Source of the DNA: Liolophura sinensis
Lineage: Eukaryota > Mollusca > Polyplacophora > Chitonida > Chitonidae
NCBI RefSeq assembly: GCF_032854445.1
Contig: NW_027018038.1
Span: forward strand, 1 to 64,000
Length of the DNA stretch: 64,000 nt
Direction of reading: 5' to 3'
Every line of letters begins with the position of its first letter. Within the stretch, counting starts at the first letter, position 1. A program made the translations under genes and the position numbers. Under the pieces are notes generated by a model. That model was given only the letters and a program-made list of their open reading frames with translations. It made no database searches and was not told the origin of the DNA. Shown here piece by piece: positions 10,810-20,255 of this stretch.

Positions 10810-11165
10810 TAACTATTTACCCATTTTAACCTTCCCTGAGCTCATTCATATAAAGTTCCTCCCAATAAAACTAAAATAATAAGAATAGCTGTAATTAACG
10901 AAAAAACGTCTGAACTTATGTTACTAGAGATTAAATATGGTAATAAAAGAATAATTTCAACATCAAAAATTAAAAAAATAACAGTAATTAAAAAAAATCG
11001 CAGAGAAAAAGGAAGCCGAGAATTTCTTTTTGGGTCAAATCCACATTCAAAAGCTGATCTCTTTTCTCGATTTTCCTTCTTCTTTTTTGTCATAAATAAA
11101 GCTACATAAGAAAGAATAAAACTAAGAATTAAATTAAATCTAAAAAATCTTAACAGTAACATCAT
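10809..11165 (-). CDS. nad3: NADH dehydrogenase subunit 3
   Basis: Complex I membrane subunit, 118 aa. Its flexible loop FECGFDP, with the conserved cysteine of the active/deactive switch, lies near residues 39-45. The third helix region ends in TLYEWAQGSLKW, the typical C-terminal signature, which continues past an in-frame TGA (Trp). Two consecutive ATG codons open the gene; I chose the first, 1 nt from trnI. The stop TAA shares one base with trnS1. Confidence 0.95.
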
Positions 11166-11166
11166 A

Positions 11167-11233
11167 AGGCATTAAAGATTATTAATCTTTTAATTTACAA
11201 CATCAATGTAATCCGTTCTTCCGGCGTAATACC
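11167..11233 (-). tRNA. trnI: tRNA-Ile, anticodon GAT
   Basis: The acceptor GGTATTA pairs with TAATGCC. The D stem is CCG/CGG, the anticodon arm TTACA-TTGATGT-TGTAA gives GAT, and the T arm AAGATT/AATCTT is strong. It overlaps trnN by one or two bases. Confidence 0.94.
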
Positions 11234-11299
11234 TGAATAGATAATATTTTTATTCCTTTTTAGTTAACAGCTAAATGCTTCATCAGAGCTTCTATTCAG
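11232..11299 (-). tRNA. trnN: tRNA-Asn, anticodon GTT
   Basis: The acceptor CTGAATA pairs perfectly with TATTCAG. The anticodon arm TTTAG-CTGTTAA-CTAAA gives GTT. A 22-nt spacer (11300-11321) separates it from trnR, the widest gap in the K-A-R-N-I cluster. Confidence 0.93.
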
Positions 11300-11321
11300 T
11301 ATATTCAATAATCTTAGAACA

Positions 11322-11380
11322 GTTCTATTTGTTATTTTATGAGCCGAAATCATAAGGGTTAGCTAAGACAGACAATAGAA
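11322..11380 (-). tRNA. trnR: tRNA-Arg, anticodon TCG, reduced T arm
   Basis: The acceptor TTCTATT pairs perfectly with AATAGAA and the anticodon arm TATGA-TTTCGGC-TCATA gives TCG. Only 7 nt lie between the anticodon stem and the 3' acceptor strand, too few for a T arm, so it appears to have a short replacement loop. Confidence 0.86.
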
Positions 11381-11446
11381 TGGGATAGAGGATAAAATTC
11401 CTATTATTTAAATGCAAATTAAATCTTTTTTTTAAAGTACTGTCCC
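11381..11446 (-). tRNA. trnA: tRNA-Ala, anticodon TGC
   Basis: The acceptor GGGACAG pairs with CTATCCC at 6 of 7 positions. The anticodon arm TTTAA-TTTGCAT-TTAAA gives TGC and the T stem is AGGA/TCCT. It shares one or two bases with trnK. Confidence 0.92.
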
Positions 11447-11506
11447 TAAGGATATAATATTATCATAACTAAATTAAAAGTTTAGTACCTTTCTTAGGTT
11501 ACTTAG
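11445..11506 (-). tRNA. trnK: tRNA-Lys, anticodon TTT
   Basis: The acceptor CTAAGTA pairs with TCCTTAG at 6 of 7 positions. The D stem is CCT/AGG and the anticodon arm CTAAA-CTTTTAA-TTTAG gives TTT. It is the first tRNA after cox3. Confidence 0.92.
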
Positions 11507-11535
11507 AGTAAATTATTTATCAATATTTTGTTAAC

Positions 11536-12315
11536 TTACGATCCTCATCAGTAAATCGAAATGTAAAGAAATAGTCATACTACATCAACAAAGTGTCAAT
11601 ACCAAGCTGCTGCTTCAAACCCAAAATGATGATTAGCAGAAAAATGATACATCATATTTCGTACTAAGGTAATCAACAAGAATGTACTTCCAATTAAAAC
11701 ATGGAGTCCATGAAATCCTGTAGCAACAAAAAAAGTTGACCCATAACACCTATCTGCAATTGTAAATGAAGTCTCTATGTATTCCCCTGCTTGTAAGAAA
11801 GTAAAATAAATACCTAAAAGAACTGTGACCGTCAAAGCATAGTTTGTTCTTTTTCAATTACCCTCAAGTAATCTATGATGAGCCCAAGTTACTCTTACTC
11901 CAGAAGCTAATAAGACAGCTGTATTTAATAAAGGGACTTGAAAAGGATTAAGCGGAACGATTCCTCTTGGAGGTCAATTTATACCAATTTCTGGAGTGGG
12001 GGCTAGTCTTGAATGAAAATAAGCCCAAAAAAAAGCAAAAAAGAAAAGTACTTCGGAAGTAATAAATAAAATTATTCCTCATCGCAATCCCTGAGATACT
12101 TTTAAGGTATGATACCCTTGAAAAGTGCTCTCCCGAATAACATCACGTCATCATTGGATTATCGTTAGTATAATAAGAAGAATTCCTAGAGAGTAAAGTA
12201 ACACAGAATGCCCGTGAAACCATCTTGCTAATCCTACAGTAAGACAAAAAGCCCCCATTGATCCTGTTAAAGGCCAGGGACTAAACTCAACCAAATGAAA
12301 TGGGTTTCGAATCAT
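11536..12315 (-). CDS. cox3: Cytochrome c oxidase subunit III
   Basis: Core membrane subunit of complex IV that stabilises subunit I and its proton uptake. It encodes 259 aa. It starts [20 protein letters not shown] and contains [17 protein letters not shown], both family signatures. It ends FLYISIYWWGS before TAA, the usual C terminus. It is the first gene of the - strand block, with its ATG at the edge of the control region, so any - strand promoter should lie within 12316-12838. Confidence 0.97.
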
Positions 12316-12342
12316 GGCTTGCTAACACTTTGAAACTTTATA

Positions 12343-12358
12343 TCTTCTCTAGAGAAGA
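12343..12358. promoter_or_regulatory. 16-nt perfect palindrome beside cox3
   Basis: TCTTCTCTAGAGAAGA is its own reverse complement and lies 27 nt upstream of the cox3 start. It also occurs at the same place in the other three full copies. It could be a protein-binding site or a cruciform near the cox3-side promoter. The function is unknown. Confidence 0.5.
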
Positions 12359-12425
12359 AGGAGTGTTTCATGTACTTTTATATAGTTATTTCTATAGTAT
12401 ATATATACATGTGTATATTCATACA

Positions 12426-12755
<330 letters not shown>

Positions 12756-12778
12756 TAGATATAAGTAATTAATCAATC

Positions 12779-12829
12779 TAGGTTTTGCTACAATAGGTTA
12801 ATCTAATAATTCTACAAAGTAAAAACCTA
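12779..12829. other. Stem-loop between the AT tract and trnE
   Basis: TAGGTTTT at 12779-12786 pairs with AAAACCTA at 12822-12829, enclosing 35 nt. The overall size resembles a degenerate tRNA arm layout, but I see no anticodon arm with a standard 7-nt loop. It may be a replication or processing structure. Confidence 0.45.
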
Positions 12830-12838
12830 AGATTAAAG

Positions 12839-12898
12839 AGATTGTAGTGTAATTTTGCACAATTGATTTTCATTCAATTAGTATATATCTGTTATCTT
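12839..12898 (+). tRNA. trnE: tRNA-Glu, anticodon TTC (ends approximate)
   Basis: The anticodon arm ATTGA-TTTTCAT-TCAAT gives TTC at 12869-12871, and the D arm GTGT/GCAC is clear. The acceptor AGATTGT against GTTATCT is weak (four firm pairs, one mismatch, two G-U), and the T arm is much reduced, so both ends are uncertain. Confidence 0.75.
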
Positions 12899-12916
12899 TC
12901 TTATTATGTTTTACTT

Positions 12917-12985
12917 GTTATCTTAGTATATATAAGTACAGCTATTTTCCACATAGTAAGGTTAACAAAGATGTTAAAGATAATA
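12917..12985 (+). tRNA. trnG: tRNA-Gly, anticodon TCC
   Basis: The acceptor GTTATCT pairs with AGATAAT. The anticodon arm GCTAT-TTTCCAC-ATAGT gives TCC and the T arm is TTAAC/GTTAA. It is followed by a 47-nt spacer (12986-13032) in which I see nothing. Confidence 0.91.
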
Positions 12986-13032
12986 TAAATAGACCACACA
13001 AGTAAAATAAAACCCTATATTTTAAATCAAAT

Positions 13033-13103
13033 TAAAAAGTGGTGTAGAGAAAAGCCCGTAGGATTTTGATTCCTAAAGAAAAAATTAAATATTTTTCTTT
13101 TTA
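13033..13103 (+). tRNA. trnQ: tRNA-Gln, anticodon TTG
   Basis: The acceptor TAAAAAG pairs perfectly with CTTTTTA. The anticodon arm TAGGA-TTTTGAT-TCCTA gives TTG and the T stem is A/T only. Its 3' end shares a base with trnW. Confidence 0.88.
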
Positions 13104-13168
13104 AAACACTAAGTTAAAAAACTACAGGTCTTCAAAACCTGAAATGAGATATTGATTCTCGTGTTTTG
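13103..13168 (+). tRNA. trnW: tRNA-Trp, anticodon TCA
   Basis: The acceptor AAAACAC pairs perfectly with GTGTTTT. The D stem is AGTT/AACT and the anticodon arm CAGGT-CTTCAAA-ACCTG gives TCA, which reads both TGA and TGG. This agrees with TGA being Trp throughout the protein genes. Confidence 0.94.
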
Positions 13169-13174
13169 TTATAA

Positions 13175-13239
13175 AGCAAGATGGCTGAATTGAAGGCGGT
13201 AAATTGTAGCTTTGCTAATGAAATATATTTCTCTTGTTG
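13175..13239 (+). tRNA. trnY: tRNA-Tyr, anticodon GTA
   Basis: The acceptor AGCAAGA pairs with TCTTGTT. The anticodon arm GTAAA-TTGTAGC-TTTGC gives GTA and the T arm is GAAA/TTTC. Confidence 0.92.
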
Positions 13240-13299
13240 GTTTCGTAGTTGAATTACAATAGTGAATTGCAGGTTCATTGGTGCCTTGCGGCTGAAACT
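13240..13299 (+). tRNA. trnC: tRNA-Cys, anticodon GCA
   Basis: The anticodon arm GTGAA-TTGCAGG-TTCAT gives GCA and the T arm is GCC/GGC. The acceptor GTTTCGT against CTGAAAC has 6 of 7 pairs. It directly follows trnY. Confidence 0.9.
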
Positions 13300-13319
13300 T
13301 TAGAATTATTTATTAAAAT

Positions 13320-13384
13320 AGTAAGATAAGCTAAGTTAAGCTATTGGGTTCATACCTCAATTATGAGATAAATCTCTCTTATTA
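13320..13384 (+). tRNA. trnM: tRNA-Met, anticodon CAT
   Basis: The acceptor AGTAAGA pairs with TCTTATT and the anticodon arm TTGGG-TTCATAC-CTCAA gives CAT. It lies immediately 5' of 12S, as in the chiton order 12S-M-C-Y-W-Q-G-E read outward. Confidence 0.93.
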
Positions 13385-14237
13385 GGAGAATTTGGTTTTG
13401 GTTTTGATTTGGCTTGTGCTAGCGATAACACATGATAGTTTTGTTTGAAACTGTAAGTTATGTATCTATCTTTTTGGCTCTTAAAGAGGTTAGTCAGATG
13501 GGTTTGTTATTATCAAAGATATTGATGACAGAAATATTTACAACATCAGTGTAGAATATTAATCAAAAAGGGAACTTTGTATTAGGCAGGGCTAATAAAG
13601 GTAGCTAAATTTGTGCCAGCAGCTGCGGTTAAACAATAAGCTTAAGTCAAATAAAGGCGGTAAAAAATAGTTATGTGATTAAAAGTCATTTTTTGTATTA
13701 TATAAAGGTAGAATTTTAATATAAATGCAGAGTTAATTTGTGGCTATGTGCAGAATCTGTGAAGCTTTTAGTTAAAACTGGGATTAGATACCCCATTATT
13801 AGGAAATTAAATTTGTTTACCTGGGGATTACGAGCTATAGCTTAAAATCCAAAAGACTTGGCGGTACTTTAATTTCCGTCCAGGGGAGCCTGTCCTTTAA
13901 ATCGATAATCCACGTTAAACCTTACTTTACTTATTTATTTAATTAGCTTGTATACTGCCGTCATCAGCTTACGCTTGAGGCTAATAAAGTTGGCTTTTTA
14001 ATTTAGTATTTTTATGTCAGGTCAAAGTGCAGCTTATGGTAAAGTAGTGATGGGTTACAATTTAAATTCGAATTTCTGTAGTTTTATTGCAATAAAGAAT
14101 GAACGGTGGACTTGGAAGTAATATTTATTTAGAATAATAATATGAATGTGGTTACTAAAGTGTGTACATATCGCCCGTCGCTCTCTTAAAAATAAGAGAT
14201 AAGTCGTAACATAGTAGGGGTAGCTGAAGCTGTTCCT
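13385..14237 (+). rRNA. rrnS: 12S small-subunit rRNA
   Basis: RNA of the mitochondrial small ribosomal subunit, about 853 nt. It is recognised by the 530-loop sequence GTGCCAGCAGCTGCGGTTA at 13613-13631, the ACTGGGATTAGATACCCCA block near 13776, and the 3' decoding-region sequences ATCGCCCGTCGCTCT (from 14170) and AAGTCGTAACA (from 14201). The ends are set by trnM and trnV, so they are accurate to a few bases only. Confidence 0.96.
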
Positions 14238-14303
14238 TAGGATATAGCATAGTAAAATGTTTTTTATTTACACTGAAAAGAGGGTTGATTAAACCTATCC
14301 TAA
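14238..14303 (+). tRNA. trnV: tRNA-Val, anticodon TAC
   Basis: The acceptor TAGGATA pairs perfectly with TATCCTA. The anticodon arm TTTTA-TTTACAC-TGAAA gives TAC and the T arm is GGTT/AACC. It separates 12S and 16S. Confidence 0.93.
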
Positions 14304-15599
14304 ATAGCTAAAAATTTATTTAAATGATATTTGTTAAAAATATTAAAGTTTTTGCGGGCTAGTAGTTTAAACGAAAGTCATAGAGAAAACGAAAGTACTG
14401 TAAAGGAAAATATTAAATATATATGATAGTATAAATTAATTTTAGTACCTTTTGCATTATGGTTTAACGAGAAATAAGCTTGTTTTAATGTTTTCTAGAA
14501 AGAAGAAGAGTTATATTCAGACGAATGAATAGTGTAGCATAACTATTTTTAGATCTGTTTATGGTAGTGAAACGCTAACGGATTTTCTGATAGCTAGTTG
14601 GAAGAGAAAAGCATTTGAGTGCGATTTATAAATGAAAAATAAAGTGTGATTTAGCTTGATTTTTATTTGTAAGTTTTTGTTTTTTAGGTTGAGCTAAAAA
14701 ATTGATGAAAATTTATGGTTAAATTTAATGTAATGTAGGTTTAATAGTTTCTATCATTTTTACGGTTTTATAACGAAGTTTTATTAGGATTGTATGATTA
14801 AAATTTTCTGTTTATATTTTCCCTTAATTTGTAATTATGTTGAATTTAATATTTATGTTGAAATTAGTATTGGTTTATTTCTTGCTTGATGGTTTTGAAC
14901 TTAAAGCTGAAACTTTTTATATATATTGAAATGAGAAAAAGGAACTCGGCAAATATGAATTTCGCCTGTTTATCAAAAACATCGCTCTTTGTAAATATAA
15001 AATAAGGAGTCGTACCTGCCCGGTGAAAAATTTAACGGCCGCAGTACCCTGACTGTGCAAAGGTAGCATAATCATTTGCCTTTTAATTGAAGGCTGGAAT
15101 GAATGGTTTGACGAAATTCTTCTGTCTCTATCTTATTAAATAGAATTTAATTTTTAGGTGAAGAAGCCTGAATGAAGTCAAAAGACGAAAAGACCCTGTC
15201 GAACTTTAGAGTAATTATAAAATTATATGCTTTTTAGAATAAATGTTTTTTAGAATTTCTCTTTTGTTGGGGTGACAGAAGAACAGATAAAGCTTCTTTT
15301 AGTTGAGGAAACTTATATGTTGAAAAGATCCATAAAAATTTATGATAGTAAGATAAGTTACCGCAGGGATAACAGCGTTATTTTTCTGGAGAGTTCAAAT
15401 TGAAGGAAAAGATTGCGACCTCGATGTTGGATTGGAATACCTAATAGGCGGAGAAGCTTGTTGTTGGGGGTCTGTTCGACCTTTAAATTTCCACATGATC
15501 TGAGTTCAAACCGGTGTAAGCCAGGTTGGTTTCTATCTTTGATAAAATATTATTGGTTTTAGTACGAAAGGATTAAGCTGATAAAAATTTTTTATAGAT
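14304..15599 (+). rRNA. rrnL: 16S large-subunit rRNA
   Basis: RNA of the mitochondrial large ribosomal subunit, about 1296 nt. The conserved 3' half is clear: GCCTGTTTATCAAAAACAT near 14967, TGTGCAAAGGTAGCATAAT near 15054, GACGAAAAGACCCTGTCGA near 15184, the peptidyl-transferase block CCGCAGGGATAACAGCG at 15361, and GTACGAAAGGATT near 15560. The 5' half is AT-rich and poorly conserved. The ends are inferred from trnV and trnL1. It crosses the copy 1/copy 2 phase point at 15537/15538 without a break. Confidence 0.96.
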
Positions 15600-15667
15600 G
15601 TCAAGTTAGCAAAATAGTGCAAATAGTTTAGAACTATTATATGAAGGTTAAAATCCATCATTTGATA
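15600..15667 (+). tRNA. trnL1: tRNA-Leu(CUN), copy 2
   Basis: Same cloverleaf as at 63-130, shifted by 15537. Confidence 0.93.
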
Positions 15668-15680
15668 TATTGTTTTATGA

Positions 15681-15745
15681 ACTAAAGTGGCAGAGTAGTG
15701 CAATAGAGTTAAGTTCTATAAATAGATTGGGAGATCTCTTTAGTT
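15681..15745 (+). tRNA. trnL2: tRNA-Leu(UUR), copy 2
   Basis: Same as 144-208, abutting the nad1 GTG start. Confidence 0.93.
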
Positions 15746-16696
15746 GTGAAGGTTAGTTTTGTATGAATGGTTGTTTCTTATGTTTGTATTCTTTTAAGTG
15801 TAGCTTTTTTTACTCTTTTTGAGCGTAAGGGGTTAGGGTATGTTCAAATTCGCAAAGGGCCTAATAAAGTAGGATATATAGGAGTAATTCAGCCTTTAGC
15901 TGATGCTTTGAAGTTATTTTTGAAAGAGGAAAGGGGAATTAGAGTATCAAATAAAGGACCTTATTATGTGGGGCCGGGGTTGAGTTTAGTTTTATCTTTA
16001 TGTCTTTGATCTTTATATTGAACTAATTTTAGGGTATGGAGGATAGAGCTTAGAGTTATGTTTTTTTTGTGTGTTTCTGCTCTTAATGTTTATGGTACTA
16101 TGGTTAGGGGGTGAGCTTCTAATTCTAAGTATTCGCTTCTTGGGGCTCTTCGAGCAGTGGCACAGACAATTTCTTATGAAGTGAGGTTATTTTTACTTTT
16201 ATTATCCGTTATTAGCTTAAGAGGTAGATTAAGTTTTAGTAAGATTGGCTTATTTCAATATTCATTTTGGAACATAGTAATTTTGTTTCCTGTTTTTTTT
16301 ATATGGCTTGTTGTTTGTGTGGCGGAGACTAATCGGGCTCCTTTTGACTTTGCTGAAGGAGAATCAGAGCTAGTCTCTGGGTTTAATGTAGAATATGGTG
16401 GAGGTGTTTTTGCTCTAATTTTTCTTGCTGAATATGCAAGAATTTTGTTTATAAGAATAATAACTTCCATTATTTTTCTAGGGGAACAAAATATAAGGAT
16501 TTTTAGTCTTTTTTTTTTCTGAAGTAAGGTGGTGATTGTTAGATTTTTCTTTATTTGAATTCGAGGGACTTACCCCCGTTTTCGTTATGATCTTCTAATG
16601 AAATTGACTTGGCTGAGTTTGTTGCCAGTTTCTTTGTTTGTGTTAGTTTGAGGAGTTGCTTTTAAATTTTTAGTTGTAGTTTTTGGGATCAGATAG
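15746..16696 (+). CDS. nad1: NADH dehydrogenase subunit 1, copy 2
   Basis: Complex I subunit as at 209-1159: GTG start after trnL2, 316 aa, TAG stop. The translated stretches match copy 1 residue for residue. Confidence 0.95.
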
Positions 16697-16753
16697 CAAG
16701 ATATCTTGTTTTTTGACTTCCAATGCCAATGTTTTGTTTTAAACTACTATCTG
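16689..16753 (-). tRNA. trnP: tRNA-Pro(TGG), copy 2
   Basis: Antisense to the nad1/nad6 strand, as in copy 1, so the orientation is not a single-copy error. Confidence 0.85.
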
Positions 16754-16756
16754 GAC

Positions 16757-17254
16757 ATGACTATGCTATCTTTGTTTTCTTTAATTTTAAGAATTGGATT
16801 TATCTTACCCATAGTGTCGCAGCCTTTGTCAATGGGAAGTTTAATTTTGATTAATAGGTTTATAATTAGGATCTGTGTTTTTTTCGAGAGGGGGAGTTGG
16901 TTTGGATTTATTTTATTTTTAATTTATATTGGAGGCCTATTAGTAATATTTGCCTATGTCACAGCATTAACTCCTAACTTAGTATTTAAGAAAGGAAGTT
17001 TAAAGTTTGGGTTTTTTTTGATATATTTTTTTTGAGTTAGTTTATTCTTATGTAGTAGTGTTGTTGGGATCCCTGGGGAAGTAGAAAGACTTTCACTTCT
17101 ATGGGAAGGAGGATATCATAAGCAAGGGATATCCTTATTCTCTTTTTTTGGGGGAATGACTGCAAGGGGGTTAGTTCTTATTCTGTTGTTTATTTTGCTA
17201 TGTGTAGTTAAAGTTTGCTATAAAAGCAAGGGAGCCTTACGTCCTTATAAGTAA
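16757..17254 (+). CDS. nad6: NADH dehydrogenase subunit 6, copy 2
   Basis: 165 aa, matching the copy at 1220-1717. One base before cob. Confidence 0.93.
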
Positions 17255-17255
17255 T

Positions 17256-18395
17256 ATGCTTAAACCTTTGCGTTCTAGTCACCCTATTTTGAAGATTTTT
17301 AATGGATCTTTGGTGGACCTTCCTTCTCCTCCTAATCTGTCTATTTGATGAAATTTTGGTTCTTTATTAGGATTTTGTTTAGTTTTACAAATTTTAACTG
17401 GGCTGTTTTTAGCAATACATTATGCTACTAGAGTAGATTTAGCTTTTTCATCAGTAGCTCATATTGGTCGGGATGTTAATTTTGGGTGGGTTATTCGAAG
17501 GGCTCATGCTAATGGGGCTTCTTGGTTTTTTATTTGTATTTACTTTCATATTGCTCGAGGGCTTTATTATGGTTCTTATGTTAATATTCACACTTGAAAT
17601 TTAGGAGTGATTCTTTTTTTCCTAACAATAGGAGCAGCTTTTATTGGATATGTCTTACCGTGAGGGCAGATATCTTTTTGAGGAGCTACTGTTATTACTA
17701 ATCTAGTTTCTGCATTACCCTATATTGGTAAAGATGTAGTACAATGAATTTGGGGGGGATTTGCTGTTGATAATGCTACATTAACTCGATTTTTTACTCT
17801 TCATTATTTGGTTCCTTTTATTATTATATTATTTAGAGTATTGCATTTATTGTTTTTGCATGAAACGGGATCTAATAACCCTTTAGGATTAAACAGAGAC
17901 ATGGAAAAGGTTAGTTTGCATTCTTACTACTTATTAAAAGACTTAATTGGATTTCTTTTAGTTAGTTTTTTTCTTGTTATACTTGTCTTATTGGAACCTA
18001 ATCTATTAACAGACCCGGAGAATTTTATCCCTGCTAACCCCTTGGTTACTCCAGTTCATATTCAGCCGGAATGATATTTTCTTTTTGCTTATGCTATTTT
18101 ACGATCTATCCCTAATAAGCTAGGAGGAGTTCTTGGGTTACTAATGTCCATTGTAGTTCTTTTTTTTGTTCCCTTACTTCACTTAGGTGAATTTCGTTCA
18201 TTAAGTTTTTATTTTTTAAATCAAGGGTTATTTTGATCTTTTGTTTCAGTCTTTTTTCTATTAACATGGATTGGTAGTCAGCCCGTGGAAGATCCTTTCA
18301 TTACGATGGGGCAAATTTTGACTTTATTATATTTTTCTTTTTTTATTTTGAACCCAGTCTTCCAATGAAGAAGAGATTATGTTTTAAAAAAATAA
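17256..18395 (+). CDS. cob: Cytochrome b, copy 2
   Basis: 379 aa, with the haem histidines and PEWYFL motif as at 1719-2858. Intact. Confidence 0.97.
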
Positions 18396-18403
18396 TTATT
18401 GAT

Positions 18404-18468
18404 TACTATTCTCTTGGGAGTCAGTGTTTTGAAAACACGAAAGAAGTGTTCGAATCACTTAATAGTTT
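18404..18468 (+). tRNA. trnS2: tRNA-Ser(UCN), copy 2
   Basis: Anticodon TGA; as 2867-2931. Confidence 0.85.
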
Positions 18469-18534
18469 ACTAAAAGAATATAATGTATTCAGTCTTTGGT
18501 TTACAAGACCAATGCTTATTAAAGCTTTTTTAGC
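18468..18534 (-). tRNA. trnT: tRNA-Thr(TGT), copy 2
   Basis: As 2931-2997, antisense to nad4L. Confidence 0.92.
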
Positions 18535-18548
18535 GGATTTATTAAGAT

Positions 18549-18851
18549 ATGATAAGACTTTTTAATTCTATTTTTAGTGTTGGGGTAGTAATGAGGATTC
18601 TTTCTTTAATAGTTTTTTGTCTACAGCGAAAACACTTACTAAACTCTCTTTTAGCATTAGAAATAATAATGTTATCGATTTTTTTGGTTGTACTAGCTTC
18701 TAGCGCTAATATTAGGAGAGAAGGAATTATAGTTTTTGTAATATTAACTTTGGCTGCTTCAGAAGCAGCTTTGGGGTTAAGTTTATTAGTAATTTTAATT
18801 CGTAGACATGGGAATGACTACGTTTCTTCTTTATCAATACATAAGTGTTAG
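18549..18851 (+). CDS. nad4L: NADH dehydrogenase subunit 4L, copy 2
   Basis: 100 aa, identical translation to 3012-3314. 7-nt overlap with nad4. Confidence 0.95.
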   Translation: MIRLFNSIFSVGVVMRILSLIVFCLQRKHLLNSLLALEIIMLSIFLVVLASSANIRREGIIVFVILTLAASEAALGLSLLVILIRRHGNDYVSSLSIHKC

Positions 18852-20197
18852 CTTCCTTAATTCTATCTTTCTTAGCTGTGTTTTTAACGAGAAATAAAAA
18901 GTGGAAGTGATACTATAGGAGATGAAGATTTTTATTGATGTTTCTTTTTATTTTGTTTTATTTTTACTCTTCTATAGGGGTTCCTAAAATTATTGGATTC
19001 TTGTTTGCGGATTCTTTATCTATTGTTTTGATTTTACTAAGGTGTTGAATTTCTTCTTTGATAATTTTGAGCAGAGGAGCAATTTTGTTTAAAAATTTTA
19101 GTAGTGGGGTTTTCTGTAATTCTGTAATTATTTTAAATCTAATAATTATTTTAGTTTTTATACAAGAAAATTTTATTTTATTTTATATCTTTTTCGAAGG
19201 CTCTTTAGTACCTACGCTTTTGTTAATTTTAATTTGAGGGTATCAGCCGGAGCGCCTTCAGGCTGGAATATATATAGTAATTTATACAGTAGCGGGAGCA
19301 TTGCCTTTCTTGCTTAATTTGGTTTTTTTGTTCAAAGCTAATGGGTCTCTTTCTTTATTAATAAAATGAGGCTTGCCTTTTTTTATAAGAGATTTAATAT
19401 TTTTTCTATGATGATTCTTTATAATTTTGGTTTTTCTTGTTAAACTTCCTTTATTTGGGGTTCACTTGTGATTACCTAAAGCCCATGTAGAAGCTCCAGT
19501 TGCTGGTTCTATAATTTTAGCAGCTCTTTTATTAAAGCTGGGGGGCTACGGCTTAACTCGAATTGTTATAATTTTTCCTAAAATTAATATAACTTTAAGA
19601 AGATCTTTATTGATTTTTAGAATTATAGGAGGGGTTTTAAGAAGAATGGTGTGTATTCGTCAAATCGATATAAAAAGGTTAATTGCCTATTCTTCTATTG
19701 GTCATATGGGCTTGATGGCTGGGAGAATCTTGAGTGGTAGATTTTGAGGATTATCTGGGGGAGTAATAATAATGGTTGGTCATGCTTTTTCTTCGTCGGG
19801 CCTTTTTTTCATAGCCAATATTTTTTATAATAAAAGAGGATCTCGAAGAATCCTAATTTGTAAAGGATTTATTTGTATTTTACCGATTTTAAGACTATCT
19901 TTATTTCTATTATGTTCTGCTAATATAGCTGCTCCGCCTTCGTTAAACTTATTGAGAGAAATTATAATAATTATTAGGATTTTAAAAGTATCTCCTTTTC
20001 TTTTCTTTCCTTTAGCAATCCTAAGATTTTTAGTAGCTGTTTATAGTTTATTTTTGTACACTAACACTCAGCACGGACAGTTCTCAAGTTTTATTAACCC
20101 TTTCAATGGGGTAGGGATTTTAACTTATTTAGTTATCTTTATACATTGAATTCCTGTTCAATTAACTTTATTAATCGGAGGATTATTTTTTTGTTAA
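18845..20197 (+). CDS. nad4: NADH dehydrogenase subunit 4, copy 2
   Basis: GTG start, 450 aa, stop running into trnH, as at 3308-4660. Intact. Confidence 0.95.
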
Positions 20198-20255
20198 CTT
20201 AGTTTATAAAAACATTAGATTGTGATTCTAAAATAAAGGCTTTACTTAGTTAACA
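20193..20255 (+). tRNA. trnH: tRNA-His(GTG), copy 2
   Basis: As 4656-4718. Confidence 0.94.

Noticed and set aside
10918-11109. Open frame of 63 codons on the + strand opposite nad3
   Set aside because: It is antisense to nad3, including the FECGFDP loop, and has no independent support.
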